Shown here: positions 1 through 8,120 of the stretch, piece after piece | Layout of the letters: each line of letters opens with the position of its first letter | Position numbering within the stretch: position 1 is the first letter of the stretch | Assembly (NCBI GenBank): GCA_905221195.1 | Contig: CAJNCF010000006.1 | Coordinates: forward strand, 60,687 to 124,686 | Source of the DNA: a bacterium | Lineage (GTDB): Bacteria; Bacillota; Bacilli; Lactobacillales; Streptococcaceae | Length of the DNA: 64,000 bases | Reading direction: 5' to 3' | Notes under the pieces: model-generated | What the model was told of the DNA's origin: nothing | The model's database searches: none | What the model saw: only the letters and a program-made list of their open reading frames with translations | Program-made: the position numbers and the translations under genes

Positions 1-195
1 GATTTCTCAACCGTACGTTTTCATGGAGACAAAGAGCGAGCTGAGGCGGTCTATCAGGGAATCGAAGCCTTGCAAGCTCAGGATATCGCAGACACAGTAG
101 TCTATGTGACCTGTCAACTGCGTCGTGTGCAGATTACAGATATGACCATTATGGCCAATCAACAGGCGACAGGTTTCATGGTTCATAAAAAATAA
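1..195 (+). CDS. SDR family oxidoreductase, 3' end only
   Basis: The last 64 codons of a gene that starts before the window, ending with TAA at 193-195. The residues (QLRRVQITDMTIMANQQ near the end) match the C-terminus of short-chain dehydrogenases of the YdfG / serine 3-dehydrogenase type, which use NAD(P)H on small hydroxyl substrates; the Rossmann fold and catalytic Tyr-Lys lie outside the window. In pneumococcus-type genomes such a gene lies directly upstream of ssbB, and the ssbB promoter follows here, so it marks the left host flank of the prophage. The exact substrate cannot be told. Confidence 0.8.
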   Translation, partial: DFSTVRFHGDKERAEAVYQGIEALQAQDIADTVVYVTCQLRRVQITDMTIMANQQATGFMVHKK

Positions 196-243
196 AAAAT
201 TTTCTCGAAAAGTTACAAATTTCTGTAACTTTTTTTGATTTCC

Positions 244-251
244 TGCGAATA
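244..251 (+). promoter_or_regulatory. ComX box (com-box) of host ssbB
   Basis: TGCGAATA, one base from the consensus TACGAATA recognised by RNA polymerase with the competence sigma factor ComX (SigX). It lies 21 bp before the ssbB ATG and is followed by a strong ribosome binding site (AGGAGG, 259-264). In competent streptococci this box drives late competence genes including ssbB. After prophage insertion it can only transcribe seven ssbB codons and then run antisense into the phage integrase gene. Confidence 0.8.
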
Positions 252-272
252 GATAAGTAGGAGGAAGAAAAT

Positions 273-368
273 ATGTATAATAAAGTTATCTTAATTACTT
301 TGACTAAAATACAAAAAGGCGCTAAACCCTTTAGAAGTCTAGCGTTATCGTCATATCATCTTTCGTGA
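273..368 (+). pseudogene. ssbB: ssbB 5' fragment, cut by prophage insertion
   Basis: ATG at 273 opens MYNKVILI, the normal start of the competence-induced single-strand binding protein SsbB (CilA). From codon 8 on the sequence is phage DNA, and the chimeric frame stops at TGA 366-368 after 31 residues, overlapping the 3' end of the integrase on the other strand. Only the first beta strand of the OB fold is kept, so no function is expected. The rest of the gene is at 42079-42453. Confidence 0.9.
288..297. other. attL of the serine-recombinase prophage
   Basis: Sequence at the left junction reads TTATCTTAATTAC; at the right junction (42071-42083) it reads TTATCATAATCGG. The uninterrupted ssbB would read TTATCTTAATCGG. 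The two junctions share TTATC-N-TAAT, and the strictly shared block covering the crossover is TAAT (292-295 and 42077-42080). A short core of this kind is expected for large serine recombinases, which use a 2-bp crossover. The exact dinucleotide cannot be fixed from the sequence alone. Confidence 0.8.
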
Positions 369-1752
369 CAACTATCTCTTTTATCACAGATTTCACTATT
401 TTTGAAGCCTCTTCGTAACTTAATTTTTCAATATCAAAATCTTTTAACAAGCGAGATAACTTTCTCTTTCTAAGACTCATCACATTTGATTTTTGATTTT
501 CAAGCTGTTCTTCCAGATACTGTCTTTCTGTTTTTATTTTAGCATTTTTCTCGTCCAACTCTTTCCGAGTGATGATTTCATCCAAGTACAACTCTGTTAA
601 TTTTGAGACTTGATTATTTATCCGTTCGAGTTGTTTCTTTATCTCCTCGACCTTGATTGTCTCTTCTTTCTTAGCAAGTGTCTCATTTTTATATTTTGGA
701 TCAAATTTAATTCTTTCAAGTTCCTTGATTACATCCCTTTCAAGTTCCTCTTTAGAATACCACCCTGATTCACATCTTTTTTCTAAATCTTTGCTGTGTC
801 GATTCCTGCATTGGTATTTGTGATGAGAGATTCCATTTTTGTCTTTTTTTGTATATCTCAGACCAAGTGAAGCACCACAATATCCGCATTTCATCAATCC
901 TGAGAGCATATATTTGGCTCTGAATGGTCTTGGATTATTGTATTTTTCAAGCGCTGAAATCTGTCTCTTTTCGACCTCTAACTGGACTAAATCGAATAAT
1001 TCTTGGGTAATGATTGGTTCATGTTGCCCCTCGTAGACCTTATCTTTATACTTTACTTTTCCTAAATACGTTTCATTCCTCAGCAAGTATTTGGTAATTG
1101 TTTCGCCCCAAGGTCGTTTTCTTCCAACGTGACCTTCAGCGTTTAGGTCTCTGATGATCTTGACTACTGGCTTACCATTCAAGTATTCCGTGAAGATACG
1201 GTTGACAATGAGCGCTTGGGTTGGATTGACTGTTAGGATGCCAGTTTCTTTTGAGTAGTCGTAGCCAAACGGAATGGTAGTCCAAGACATGGATTTTCCA
1301 TTCTTTGCCCGTCCTTCTTTCCCCAACATCATACGCTCTTTAATCTGCTCACGCTCCAGCTGAGCGAATACTGATAGCATACCAATCGAAGCTTTGCCAA
1401 AAGGTGTAGAAGTGTCAAAGTTCTCTTGCAGGCTGATAAATGATACGTCGTTCTTGGTAAATACATCTTCAATCAGAAATAGAGTATCTTTCTGGCTACG
1501 ACTGAGACGGTCTAGCTTGTAGACAAGTACGATATCAATTTTCTTACGTTTGGCATCTGAGATTAAACGCTCCAATTCAGGTCTTTGAGTGTTAGCGCCA
1601 GAGAAACCACCATCAACGTAGACATCGTAGATTTTCCAGTCTTTGATTTTGCAGTAAGCTTCAAGCTTATCTTTCTGTTCATCGATTGAGTACCCTTCCT
1701 CAGCCTGAGAAGAAGTTGAAACCCTGACATAGATTGCTACTTTGTTTCGCAT
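331..1752 (-). CDS. int: Large serine recombinase (phage integrase)
   Basis: Catalyses integration and, with a directionality factor, excision between attP and attB inside ssbB. The 473-residue protein has an N-terminal resolvase domain (VRVSTSSQ, catalytic Ser about residue 13; the YKLDRLSRSQ segment about 80-90), a recombinase domain in the middle, a zinc ribbon (CGYC about 289-292 and a second Cys pair in YQCRNRHSKDLEKRC) and a long C-terminal coiled coil (about 365-430), the standard architecture of the family. It sits next to attL and is transcribed toward the host junction, as is usual. No separate directionality factor was recognised in the element. Confidence 0.96.
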   Translation of the reverse strand: MRNKVAIYVRVSTSSQAEEGYSIDEQKDKLEAYCKIKDWKIYDVYVDGGFSGANTQRPELERLISDAKRKKIDIVLVYKLDRLSRSQKDTLFLIEDVFTKNDVSFISLQENFDTSTPFGKASIGMLSVFAQLEREQIKERMMLGKEGRAKNGKSMSWTTIPFGYDYSKETGILTVNPTQALIVNRIFTEYLNGKPVVKIIRDLNAEGHVGRKRPWGETITKYLLRNETYLGKVKYKDKVYEGQHEPIITQELFDLVQLEVEKRQISALEKYNNPRPFRAKYMLSGLMKCGYCGASLGLRYTKKDKNGISHHKYQCRNRHSKDLEKRCESGWYSKEELERDVIKELERIKFDPKYKNETLAKKEETIKVEEIKKQLERINNQVSKLTELYLDEIITRKELDEKNAKIKTERQYLEEQLENQKSNVMSLRKRKLSRLLKDFDIEKLSYEEASKIVKSVIKEIVVTKDDMTITLDF

Positions 1753-1784
1753 TGATTTTACCTCACTTTTTTTGATAAAATGGG

Positions 1785-1872
1785 TATAGTAAAGAGGGCT
1801 TTTTAATGCCTTTTACTATACTGGATATCCTCACACTCAAGTTTTGGCGATGGCGAGTGTGGGGATTTTTTT
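1785..1872 (+). terminator. Paired hairpins between int and the membrane gene
   Basis: Two strong hairpins: arms 1785-1796/1809-1820 (TATAGTAAA... / ...TTTACTATA) and arms 1829-1838/1855-1864 (CCTCACACTC / GAGTGTGGGG), the second followed by a run of seven T (1866-1872). The T-run makes this a rho-independent terminator for plus-strand transcription, although no plus-strand gene lies upstream. It may end a small plus-strand RNA or block read-through from the ssbB promoter into the lysogeny genes. Confidence 0.6.
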
Positions 1873-1970
1873 GGCGAGACGCCATACTGTTAAATCTAGG
1901 TAGTAAATTAAGTCACTTTTACAAGAAATCATCATGGAAAACAATCTTATCAACACTAGAACCGCTATAA

Positions 1971-2402
1971 TTATCTATCTTTTTCTTGTTTTGCAGTGAA
2001 ATGTCCGAACAAAAACATCATGAAACTAAAGATCAGAAGTATGACTCCGAAAGGAGGAGTCAGAAAAAGCAGTATTATAGAAATTACTAGATAAAAAAGC
2101 GATGCCTCTTTGTAATCTTTTGCTGTGTGTTGCTTCTTGCTATTAGACGTAAGAATAGATTGCTGTTTGTTGGTGACTACTTTCTTTTTTCTCTTTTTGG
2201 ATGATTTAAACAAATCTGAAAGTCCAAAGGTTGTCTTATGATAAACCTTGTTATACATGGCTTTTTTTGGATTTTTAATCCATCCCATCCCTTTCTTACC
2301 ATATCCTGGGATAATAGCTTTTTTGATCTGTCTTTTCCATTTACTAGTGGTTCTAGCTTTTAAACTTCTGGTTAGACTTGGTTTTCTCATTCCTATTTTC
2401 AT
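1971..2402 (-). CDS. Basic protein with C-terminal membrane hairpin
   Basis: 143 residues of unknown function. The first 95 are very basic (many K/R, runs such as SKKRKKK), followed by two hydrophobic segments (about 101-117 and 119-133) joined by a short PPFG turn, and a charged tail. It is encoded with the repressor and ImmA on the lysogenic strand, so it is probably expressed in the lysogen. Membrane proteins at this spot often act in superinfection exclusion or host interaction, but that is inference from position only. Proteins with this basic start occur in other streptococcal prophages as far as I recall. Confidence 0.75.
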   Translation of the reverse strand: MKIGMRKPSLTRSLKARTTSKWKRQIKKAIIPGYGKKGMGWIKNPKKAMYNKVYHKTTFGLSDLFKSSKKRKKKVVTNKQQSILTSNSKKQHTAKDYKEASLFYLVISIILLFLTPPFGVILLIFSFMMFLFGHFTAKQEKDR

Positions 2403-2414
2403 GTTTTTTTCTAC

Positions 2415-2795
2415 CTATCCTACAAGTGCTAAATACTCTTCCTTAACCATAACTTCATCAGCTATAGTTTTTAAATTGTATTTTTCCATAAATGCTAAAT
2501 AATTGAAGGTGCTAGTATCTTCAGCGATATCTAGTTCTGCTTTCATGAGATGATGAATCATGTTGCGATTTGCTTCCAGCTCGCACTTCTCACGGAAATT
2601 TTCGTAAATATCTGGCGAATGATCGCGATGTCCTATTTCATGTAATGCTACCTGGACTCTTTTATCTTCAGAGATTGCGTCACTTAAAAACATTGTTTTT
2701 AAATCAGGTATATAGAATGCCTCGTCAGGAAAAAGAACATCTTCAAATATGTGAATTTTGATACCTAAATTATAGGCTAATTCCTTTTCTGTCAT
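2415..2795 (-). CDS. ImmA/IrrE-type metallopeptidase
   Basis: 126 residues with the zinc protease motif HEIGH at 52-56 and a downstream glutamate (CELEAN, about 71-76), the signature of the ImmA/IrrE (DUF955) family. In ICEBs1 and related phages ImmA cuts the HTH repressor after DNA damage or cell signals and so starts excision. The gene lies 7 bp downstream of the repressor on the same strand, the classic immR-immA pair. It is predicted to inactivate the 119-residue repressor, which lacks its own autocleavage domain. Confidence 0.9.
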   Translation of the reverse strand: MTEKELAYNLGIKIHIFEDVLFPDEAFYIPDLKTMFLSDAISEDKRVQVALHEIGHRDHSPDIYENFREKCELEANRNMIHHLMKAELDIAEDTSTFNYLAFMEKYNLKTIADEVMVKEEYLALVG

Positions 2796-2802
2796 AAATC
2801 AT

Positions 2803-3162
2803 TTATCCTTTTCGTAGATAAATTTCGATAATATTCTGGATTGCTTTCTTATCTTCATCTGATAATGGTTTACCATTGAAGCGCATAGCAGTCGAAGCGA
2901 GTTCCTCAACATTGACCTCTTTGCCCTCAAAGAAGAATTGCTCTTTTGAGTTTGCGATATTTGGATTATCCGTACGTCCAAGCAGGTAGTCGGTGGACAC
3001 GTTAAAGTAGTCTGCGATTTCTTGCAGACGATCAGAATTTGGGGTTTTCGTTTTTAAAGTATAGAAATAATTGGTACTATAACCTAGACTTTCTTCTAAT
3101 TTTGCTAAAGAAATGCCTCTACTTTTTGCTAAATCTTTAATTTTTTCTAGCGTCGAAAACAT
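2803..3162 (-). CDS. HTH (XRE) phage repressor, CI-like
   Basis: 119 residues: an N-terminal XRE helix-turn-helix (about 5-60, ISLAKLEESLGYS, then DYFNVSTDYLLGR) and a short C-terminal part without a LexA/S24 peptidase. It should hold the lysogenic state by binding operators at 3207-3246 that overlap the rightward promoter. Absence of an autocleavage domain fits control by the neighbouring ImmA protease. Transcribed divergently from cro. Confidence 0.9.
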   Translation of the reverse strand: MFSTLEKIKDLAKSRGISLAKLEESLGYSTNYFYTLKTKTPNSDRLQEIADYFNVSTDYLLGRTDNPNIANSKEQFFFEGKEVNVEELASTAMRFNGKPLSDEDKKAIQNIIEIYLRKG

Positions 3163-3206
3163 TGATACATCAACCTTTCTAAGACGTCACAAAAAATATT
3201 CTAAAA

Positions 3207-3251
3207 AATCTAGAAAAAAGTATTGACATAATCTAGAAAAAAGTATAGAAT
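3207..3251 (+). promoter_or_regulatory. Early rightward promoter with twin operators
   Basis: -35 TTGACA at 3223-3228, 17 bp spacer, -10 TAGAAT at 3246-3251. Two exact 17-bp direct repeats, AATCTAGAAAAAAGTAT, lie at 3207-3223 and 3230-3246, 23 bp apart, one abutting the -35 and one filling the spacer. Each contains the palindrome TCTAGA. The placement is that expected for repressor operators that shut off the cro-side operon. Downstream (3252-3457) is AT-rich with no gene that I can support. Confidence 0.8.
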
Positions 3252-3457
3252 AGTTTTTGTAAGTGAGTTACAACTAAAAAAACAACTAAAAATAAATTAT
3301 AAAAAATGTTTTGGCGAACGGTATTTATAGATTTATTAGTGTTTTTATTATGCTTTCATTTTAGACTTTATTATAGAGTTTGTCAAGCAATAACACAAAA
3401 AAAGTTTAATTTTTAGTTGTTTCTTATTTACAAAAAAAGTAAAAAGGAGGAACGTAT

Positions 3458-3649
3458 ATGCCAGATATCGCAAACGGTCGTGAGAAAGTCAATGCTTTTT
3501 TGAAAGACAAAGGCATTAAAAAAACAACTCTAGCGGTTGCTTATGGCTTTAAACGACAGGAAGTAACAAATATTCTGAGTGGGACGACGAAGGGACCACG
3601 AGCTAACAGTTTTATTCTTCAGGTTATTGAAGATTACGGGATTGAATAG
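3458..3649 (+). CDS. Cro-like small HTH protein
   Basis: 63 residues, with a compact helix-turn-helix (TTLAVAYGFKRQEVTNILSG, about 22-41). Start ATG is preceded by AAAGGAGG. It is the first gene of the rightward operon, divergent from the repressor, so it most likely acts as the lytic-switch regulator. Followed by an imperfect hairpin (AGCACCT / AGGCGCT, 3656-3682) with no T-run, perhaps an attenuator. Confidence 0.82.
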   Translation: MPDIANGREKVNAFLKDKGIKKTTLAVAYGFKRQEVTNILSGTTKGPRANSFILQVIEDYGIE

Positions 3650-3722
3650 CATAAAAAAGCACCTAACAAAGTCAGGCGCTAATCAAAATAACTAACTGAA
3701 TTATAACACGAAAGGGGTAAAA

Positions 3723-3848
3723 ATGAAAGTAACAGTATATGCTTACGGTCGAAAATTAGATCCAGATGAAGAAATCGTAGTTCCAGCGGGACATCAATTC
3801 TACAACGTTGTAGATGGAATTATTGAAAATATGGAGAATGTGGCATGA
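3723..3848 (+). CDS. Small phage protein, 41 residues
   Basis: Unknown function. ATG at 3723 follows GAAAGGGG at a good distance, and the stop overlaps the next start (ATGA at 3845-3848), which supports real translation and coupling. The product is acidic and has no recognisable motif. Confidence 0.6.
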   Translation: MKVTVYAYGRKLDPDEEIVVPAGHQFYNVVDGIIENMENVA

Positions 3849-4027
3849 ATTTACTAGCCAAAATCAAGAACAGATTGTATAGAGAATTTAACACAGACTG
3901 GAAAGTTGTTGCTATGGATTTAAATCAAGACAATGATGAAATAAGAACTCAAATGAAAGCATTGATACAAGAAAATGTGGATTTGAGAAGAATTTTACAA
4001 ATGTATAAGGAGAAAGAAAGTGTTTGA
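3845..4027 (+). CDS. Small coiled-coil phage protein
   Basis: 60 residues, unknown function. The second half (LNQDNDEIRTQMKALIQENV) has heptad-like spacing and may be a coiled coil. It overlaps its upstream neighbour by 4 bp and its downstream neighbour by 8 bp, so it belongs to a tightly coupled early operon. Confidence 0.6.
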   Translation: MNLLAKIKNRLYREFNTDWKVVAMDLNQDNDEIRTQMKALIQENVDLRRILQMYKEKESV

Positions 4028-4349
4028 ACCACCGATTTTAAACCAGTTGATGGGTGTTGGAGGCTTACTAATCGGGTTTCTAGGAGCAGGAATCCTAGTG
4101 TACCAACGAGAACAACAGGAACTTGAAGAAAGACGACTTCAGGAAGAGCAGGACACGCAAGTGATTAGAGCTTGTAATGAATTGCTTGAGATGGGGCGTG
4201 AGATTGAACGTCAAGAAATCCGCAAGAATATTCGTAGAGAGTTTCCAGGATTCACCTACGACAACGAACCGCCTCAAGGATTGCGTCCTGAGCCGTTAGC
4301 ATTACCAGAGCTACGGAGAGTGCGATATGCAAATCAAAGAAGCAAATAA
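4020..4349 (+). CDS. Single-pass membrane protein with charged coil
   Basis: 109 residues. An N-terminal membrane anchor (GVGGLLIGFLGAGILVY, about 12-28) is followed by a very charged helix (REQQELEERRLQEEQD) and a proline-rich tail. No family recognised. It likely sits in the cytoplasmic membrane with the charged part inside. A 15-codon frame (4327-4374) lies between it and the next gene and may only couple translation. Confidence 0.6.
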   Translation: MFEPPILNQLMGVGGLLIGFLGAGILVYQREQQELEERRLQEEQDTQVIRACNELLEMGREIERQEIRKNIRREFPGFTYDNEPPQGLRPEPLALPELRRVRYANQRSK

Positions 4350-4374
4350 ATTGATGAAAGAGGTGACGAAGTAG

Positions 4375-4605
4375 ATGGTTCGAAATAAATTGACAGATTT
4401 AACCAATACTCTTTTTGCTCAACTGGAGACTCTGGATGACAGGGATCTTACTGCTGATGAATTAAAAGTGGAATTGCAGCGCTCGAAACAAATGGTCGCT
4501 ATCTCGGGTCAAATCCTTCAAGCTGGCCAGTTGGCGCTAGATGCCGAAAAATTCAAAGACAAGGTAGGTGAAGTCGATGCCCCGATCGCTTTGCTGGAAG
4601 GATGA
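4375..4605 (+). CDS. Early phage protein, unknown
   Basis: 76 residues, acidic and helical by appearance (LTADELKVELQRSKQMVAIS), resembling a small protein commonly found in front of the Gp157/HNH genes in Firmicute phages. Function unknown. Its 3' end overlaps the next gene in another frame. Confidence 0.65.
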   Translation: MVRNKLTDLTNTLFAQLETLDDRDLTADELKVELQRSKQMVAISGQILQAGQLALDAEKFKDKVGEVDAPIALLEG

Positions 4606-5341
4606 GTACACACAGTACATGCATGAAATATGCCCTGGTCGATTAACTCCCGAAGTAACTAGGTTACTAAATGAGAAATTTGGGACAAACTATACCAAGG
4701 CTCAAATAGGCGGCGTACGCAACCGCCTTGGATTACCAGTTGGGAAAATCTATCAAGGCAGATTGCTGACGAGGGAGCAACATGATTATCTTGTGTCAAT
4801 TCAAAAAAATAAGATTTCTCGTGATGTCGCAAATGAAATGAACCGAAAATTTGAATTATCACTAACAGAGAAACAGATTAGGAATTATCGGAGAAGGAAT
4901 AATCTACATAGTGGGTTGACAGGGAGGTTTGAGAAAGGTCAGACTCCTCACAATAAGGGGAAGAAATACCCAAATATGCCAAAAAACAGCGGGCAGTTCA
5001 AAAAAGGTAATCGACCTCCGAATTATGTACCTGTCGGAACTATCAACTACACAACAGACGGTTATCCAAAAGAAAAGATTGGAGAACCTAATCAATGGGT
5101 TTTGAAACATCGTAAAGTCTGGGAGGGCCATCACGGACCGATACCAAAAGGGTACTCAATCGTTTTTCTGGACGGTGATAAAACAAACTATGATATTTCA
5201 AACCTGGCATGTTTATCTAAAAACGAAATTGCTAGAATGAATCAAAATCATTTATTCACGTCCAATGCTGATTTGACTAAATCTGGTATTGGACTAACAA
5301 AACTTACAAACAAAATTAGAGAGGTAGAAAAAGATGGCTAG
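4577..5341 (+). CDS. HNH endonuclease, homing-type
   Basis: About 254 residues. The N-terminal half has two helix-turn-helix-like repeats (TPEVTRLLNEKFGTNYTKAQIGG and SRDVANEMNRKFELSLTEKQI), then a basic linker with GTPHNKGKKYP-like NUMOD residues, then an HNH core (HRKVWEGHHGPIPKG, FLDGDKTNYDISNL, about 175-215). Such proteins make site-specific double-strand breaks and spread as selfish genes in phages. A GTG at 4568 is an alternative start; I prefer ATG 4577. It overlaps the genes on both sides, so its insertion was seamless. Confidence 0.85.
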   Translation: MPRSLCWKDEYTQYMHEICPGRLTPEVTRLLNEKFGTNYTKAQIGGVRNRLGLPVGKIYQGRLLTREQHDYLVSIQKNKISRDVANEMNRKFELSLTEKQIRNYRRRNNLHSGLTGRFEKGQTPHNKGKKYPNMPKNSGQFKKGNRPPNYVPVGTINYTTDGYPKEKIGEPNQWVLKHRKVWEGHHGPIPKGYSIVFLDGDKTNYDISNLACLSKNEIARMNQNHLFTSNADLTKSGIGLTKLTNKIREVEKDG

Positions 5342-5816
5342 TTTATACGAACTGACAGGTCAGTTCCTTACAATTTATCAAATGGATATTGATGATGAAA
5401 CAAAAACGGACACACTTGAGGCTATCGATTGGCAAGAACAATTCGAACAGAAAGCAGAAGGATATGCCCATGTTATCAAGAATCTAGAAGCCGACGTGGC
5501 TATGTACAAGGCTGAGGAAGAGAGCTTCAAATCCAAGAAACAGGCGGCACAGAAAAAGCTGGATTATGTCAAGGATAACATTATGACAGCTATGAATATC
5601 ACAGGTCAAACCGAGGTCAAGAGTGGTGCCCTGATTATAAAAATTGCTAAGAATCCAGAATCAGTCAAGGTCAACGAAGATGACCTTCCGAAAAAATATT
5701 TTACAAAAAAAGTGACGCTTGCGCCGGACAAAAAAACACTCAAAGAGTTGCTTAAATCTGGCAAGAAAGTCAAAGGTGCGGAACTTGTCCGGACAGAAAA
5801 GTTGGTGATTAAGTAA
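5334..5816 (+). CDS. Siphovirus Gp157-type protein
   Basis: 160 residues that fit the Gp157 family: an N-terminal acidic helix, a long central coiled coil (about 45-90), and a beta-rich end with VKSGALIIKIAKNPESV and KTLKELLKSGKKVKGAEL. The family lies in phage recombination modules and has been linked to resistance to lytic phage in S. thermophilus. Its position before the RuvC-like nuclease and helicase agrees with a DNA-metabolism role. Biochemical function is unknown. Confidence 0.85.
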   Translation: MASLYELTGQFLTIYQMDIDDETKTDTLEAIDWQEQFEQKAEGYAHVIKNLEADVAMYKAEEESFKSKKQAAQKKLDYVKDNIMTAMNITGQTEVKSGALIIKIAKNPESVKVNEDDLPKKYFTKKVTLAPDKKTLKELLKSGKKVKGAELVRTEKLVIK

Positions 5817-6175
5817 TGGAATTGATGAATAAAACACGAGTAACGGATTCACTAGCAGTTGTGATTGGACCGGAATCAATTGAAGTACTTGTTACTGAAG
5901 GTTTTCTATTCGATGTTGCGATTCGTTTTGTGAAAGTGGATGAAGCAAATCTTGATCAAGGAAATGAAAAGCCAGTATTCACTCCGGAATACAAGCTGGT
6001 CACAGTTGCTAAATACAAGGGGAAACCTATCTTTGAATCAGAAGAAGATATTCGAAAATTTGAGAAGCAAGCAAAAGAAGTTAAATCGCTATTTGCCTTT
6101 GCAAAGGTAAATAAACAAAATTGGTTTAACACTGCCCTTTATCCAGGTGTGCTGACGGAGAAAGTTGGTGTCTGA
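5816..6175 (+). CDS. Phage protein of unknown function
   Basis: 119 residues, no motif recognised. It is packed between the Gp157 gene (1-bp overlap) and the RuvC-like gene (1-bp overlap), so it is part of the same translationally coupled DNA-metabolism operon. The C-terminal region is lysine-rich (EKQAKEVKSLFAFAKVNKQN). Confidence 0.65.
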   Translation: MELMNKTRVTDSLAVVIGPESIEVLVTEGFLFDVAIRFVKVDEANLDQGNEKPVFTPEYKLVTVAKYKGKPIFESEEDIRKFEKQAKEVKSLFAFAKVNKQNWFNTALYPGVLTEKVGV

Positions 6176-6648
6176 TGAAGATTTTAGCAATTGATCCATC
6201 AAGCAACAAAATTGAAACCAGTACAACAGGGGTTGTCTTGTTGGATAATGCAAAGCTTGTTGACTATTGGGTAGTGCCTTATGGCGCTCAAAACTTTAAA
6301 ACCTGGTTCAAAGAGATTGGTCGGAGTCTTGAGTTCGACATAGCGGTCGTTGAAAAATTTGAGGTTAGGGACAATGATTATTCCAGAGACAACTCAGTAG
6401 TTGAGACCATTGCAGCTATCGAACTATGTTATCCAGACTTGGTTTTGCAGCGAAACGCAGGTTATCAGACAGATATACCAAATGACTTGCTGAAAGCTCT
6501 TGGGTTATGGTCCTTTGAAAAAAGCCACCACAACGATGTGAGGGCAGCTGCAAGGCTTGGGCTCTTCTATGCCCAGAGAAATGACCTTGAGGAGGTGATT
6601 GTGGACATTGGTAATCGAATTACGAAAATGGCAAGCCGAAGCAGTTAA
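6175..6648 (+). CDS. RuvC-like Holliday junction nuclease
   Basis: 157 residues with a RuvC/RNase H-like arrangement: AIDPSS with Asp7, AVVEKFE with Glu60, and HHNDVRAAARL with Asp121, matching the acidic metal-binding residues of the fold. Phage members cut branched DNA to resolve recombination or packaging intermediates. It overlaps the helicase gene that follows by about 50 bp. Confidence 0.8.
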   Translation: MKILAIDPSSNKIETSTTGVVLLDNAKLVDYWVVPYGAQNFKTWFKEIGRSLEFDIAVVEKFEVRDNDYSRDNSVVETIAAIELCYPDLVLQRNAGYQTDIPNDLLKALGLWSFEKSHHNDVRAAARLGLFYAQRNDLEEVIVDIGNRITKMASRSS

Positions 6649-7783
6649 ACGGAGCGACCTTGATTGCCCTGGTATTTTCCTTGAGGCGTATGGAGGGCGT
6701 GGCAAAACTATCTGTGCTTTTGAAATAGCAAAGTACAAGAAAGCTAAAAAAGTCCTAGTAATCAATAATCGCTTAGCTATTTTGGATGGCTGGAGCAGCA
6801 CTTATCAAAATCTAGGCTACAATACTGATTTTGAATTAGAAACGATGACGGACCGCAGATTGCAGAACAGACTTGCAAGCGGTGAGTCTGTTGAGTGCGA
6901 TGTGTTCATTATTGATGAGTGGCAGAATATGTCTAGTGATGCCAATGTGAAGGCTTATCGAAAGGTCAAACGTGGCTATACTGTAGGGCTGTCAGCAACT
7001 CCTATCAGGAAGAAGGGGCAAAACTTCTATCCGCTTGAAAAAACATTTTTTGGAATGGCTGATCCTAACCAAAAGGAAAACTGGCAACTAGCTCACGGGA
7101 AGATGAAATATTCCAAGTTCAGCTATTCTAAGCAAGAGTGGGATGACTTCCGAGACTATGAAAGCTACGTGGCTAATCTGCCCAATTTTTTCCGCTGGGA
7201 GGAAGTAGAAGCTATTGAGGAAGCCGAAGAAAACAACGGATTTGAGGTTATTTTTGAGCCCGTCTGGTGCCTAACTGCTAACCCGGAAGAACTGGAACAA
7301 TTTAGGAGATTGAATATTGTTGGAAAAGATGGCAAGTACGCCATGGCAAAGCAGACATTTGGCCGAAAGACTTTCGAACGATATTTGATCCAGACAGGTT
7401 TTGAGGTTGACTTTCCAAAATTGAAAGCAGTTAATGCAGATACTCCAATGTTGCTACAATTGGATCTTCTGCTGGCTAGTAAGACAGAAATGTTGATAGT
7501 CAGTAAATCCAAGCAGATTGTAGAGGTCATTCGAGAACGTCATCCAGAAATTGGTATTTGGACCGGAGATAAGAAGGACTCCCTTGAACAGACAAACGTT
7601 GTGGCAACCAGCCAGGTGTTGGGTGTAGGTGTAGATGGCCTACAACATAAATTTAAGACTATTGTAATTTTAGATCCTGTCAGTCCGTCTGACGGAGATT
7701 ATGACGATTATCGCCAACTTCTATGGCGAGTAACAGGCAGCCGTCAACAACATGACGTGCGTGTCATTGAATTTTATTTCTAA
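6599..7783 (+). CDS. DEAD-like (SF2) phage helicase
   Basis: About 394 residues. Walker A-like GGRGKT (about 32-37), motif II IIDEW (about 104-108), motif III LSATP (about 134-138), and late conserved residues including WRVTGSRQQ that fit the arginine-finger region. A DNA helicase or translocase for phage replication or recombination. Start is uncertain: TTG at 6599 or TTG at 6608, both after GAGGAGG. Confidence 0.88.
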   Translation: MWTLVIELRKWQAEAVKRSDLDCPGIFLEAYGGRGKTICAFEIAKYKKAKKVLVINNRLAILDGWSSTYQNLGYNTDFELETMTDRRLQNRLASGESVECDVFIIDEWQNMSSDANVKAYRKVKRGYTVGLSATPIRKKGQNFYPLEKTFFGMADPNQKENWQLAHGKMKYSKFSYSKQEWDDFRDYESYVANLPNFFRWEEVEAIEEAEENNGFEVIFEPVWCLTANPEELEQFRRLNIVGKDGKYAMAKQTFGRKTFERYLIQTGFEVDFPKLKAVNADTPMLLQLDLLLASKTEMLIVSKSKQIVEVIRERHPEIGIWTGDKKDSLEQTNVVATSQVLGVGVDGLQHKFKTIVILDPVSPSDGDYDDYRQLLWRVTGSRQQHDVRVIEFYF

Positions 7784-7794
7784 GGAGAATCAAA

Positions 7795-8109
7795 ATGAAA
7801 CTTTCAAGTGATTATATTGTAATGCGTAACAAAGAAAACGGACAGTTTTTAAATGAACTCAAGAACAATCGTTCTTCATTAGCTACAAAGGCCGTTTTTG
7901 TGGACAATATTCAAAGTGCTCTTACAATGCCATACAATTCTTATCTCGAACAGAAAACAGCGGTAAAAGCAGCGGCCAAAGTACACGGAATGGAGATTGT
8001 TCGGGTTAAGGCTACATTTGATCTAACTTATCCAAATGGTGGAGAAGTTCAAAAAATCGAGTGTGAGAATAAAAATATTGGTTTGTTTGACCTATTGAGA
8101 AGTTTATAA
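7795..8109 (+). CDS. Phage protein of unknown function
   Basis: 104 residues, good ribosome binding site (AAGGAG) before ATG. The sequence (LSSDYIVMRNKENGQFLNEL...) suggests a small alpha/beta protein; no family recognised with confidence. It sits between helicase and ERF recombinase genes. Confidence 0.65.
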   Translation: MKLSSDYIVMRNKENGQFLNELKNNRSSLATKAVFVDNIQSALTMPYNSYLEQKTAVKAAAKVHGMEIVRVKATFDLTYPNGGEVQKIECENKNIGLFDLLRSL

Positions 8110-8120
8110 AAGGGGAATTT

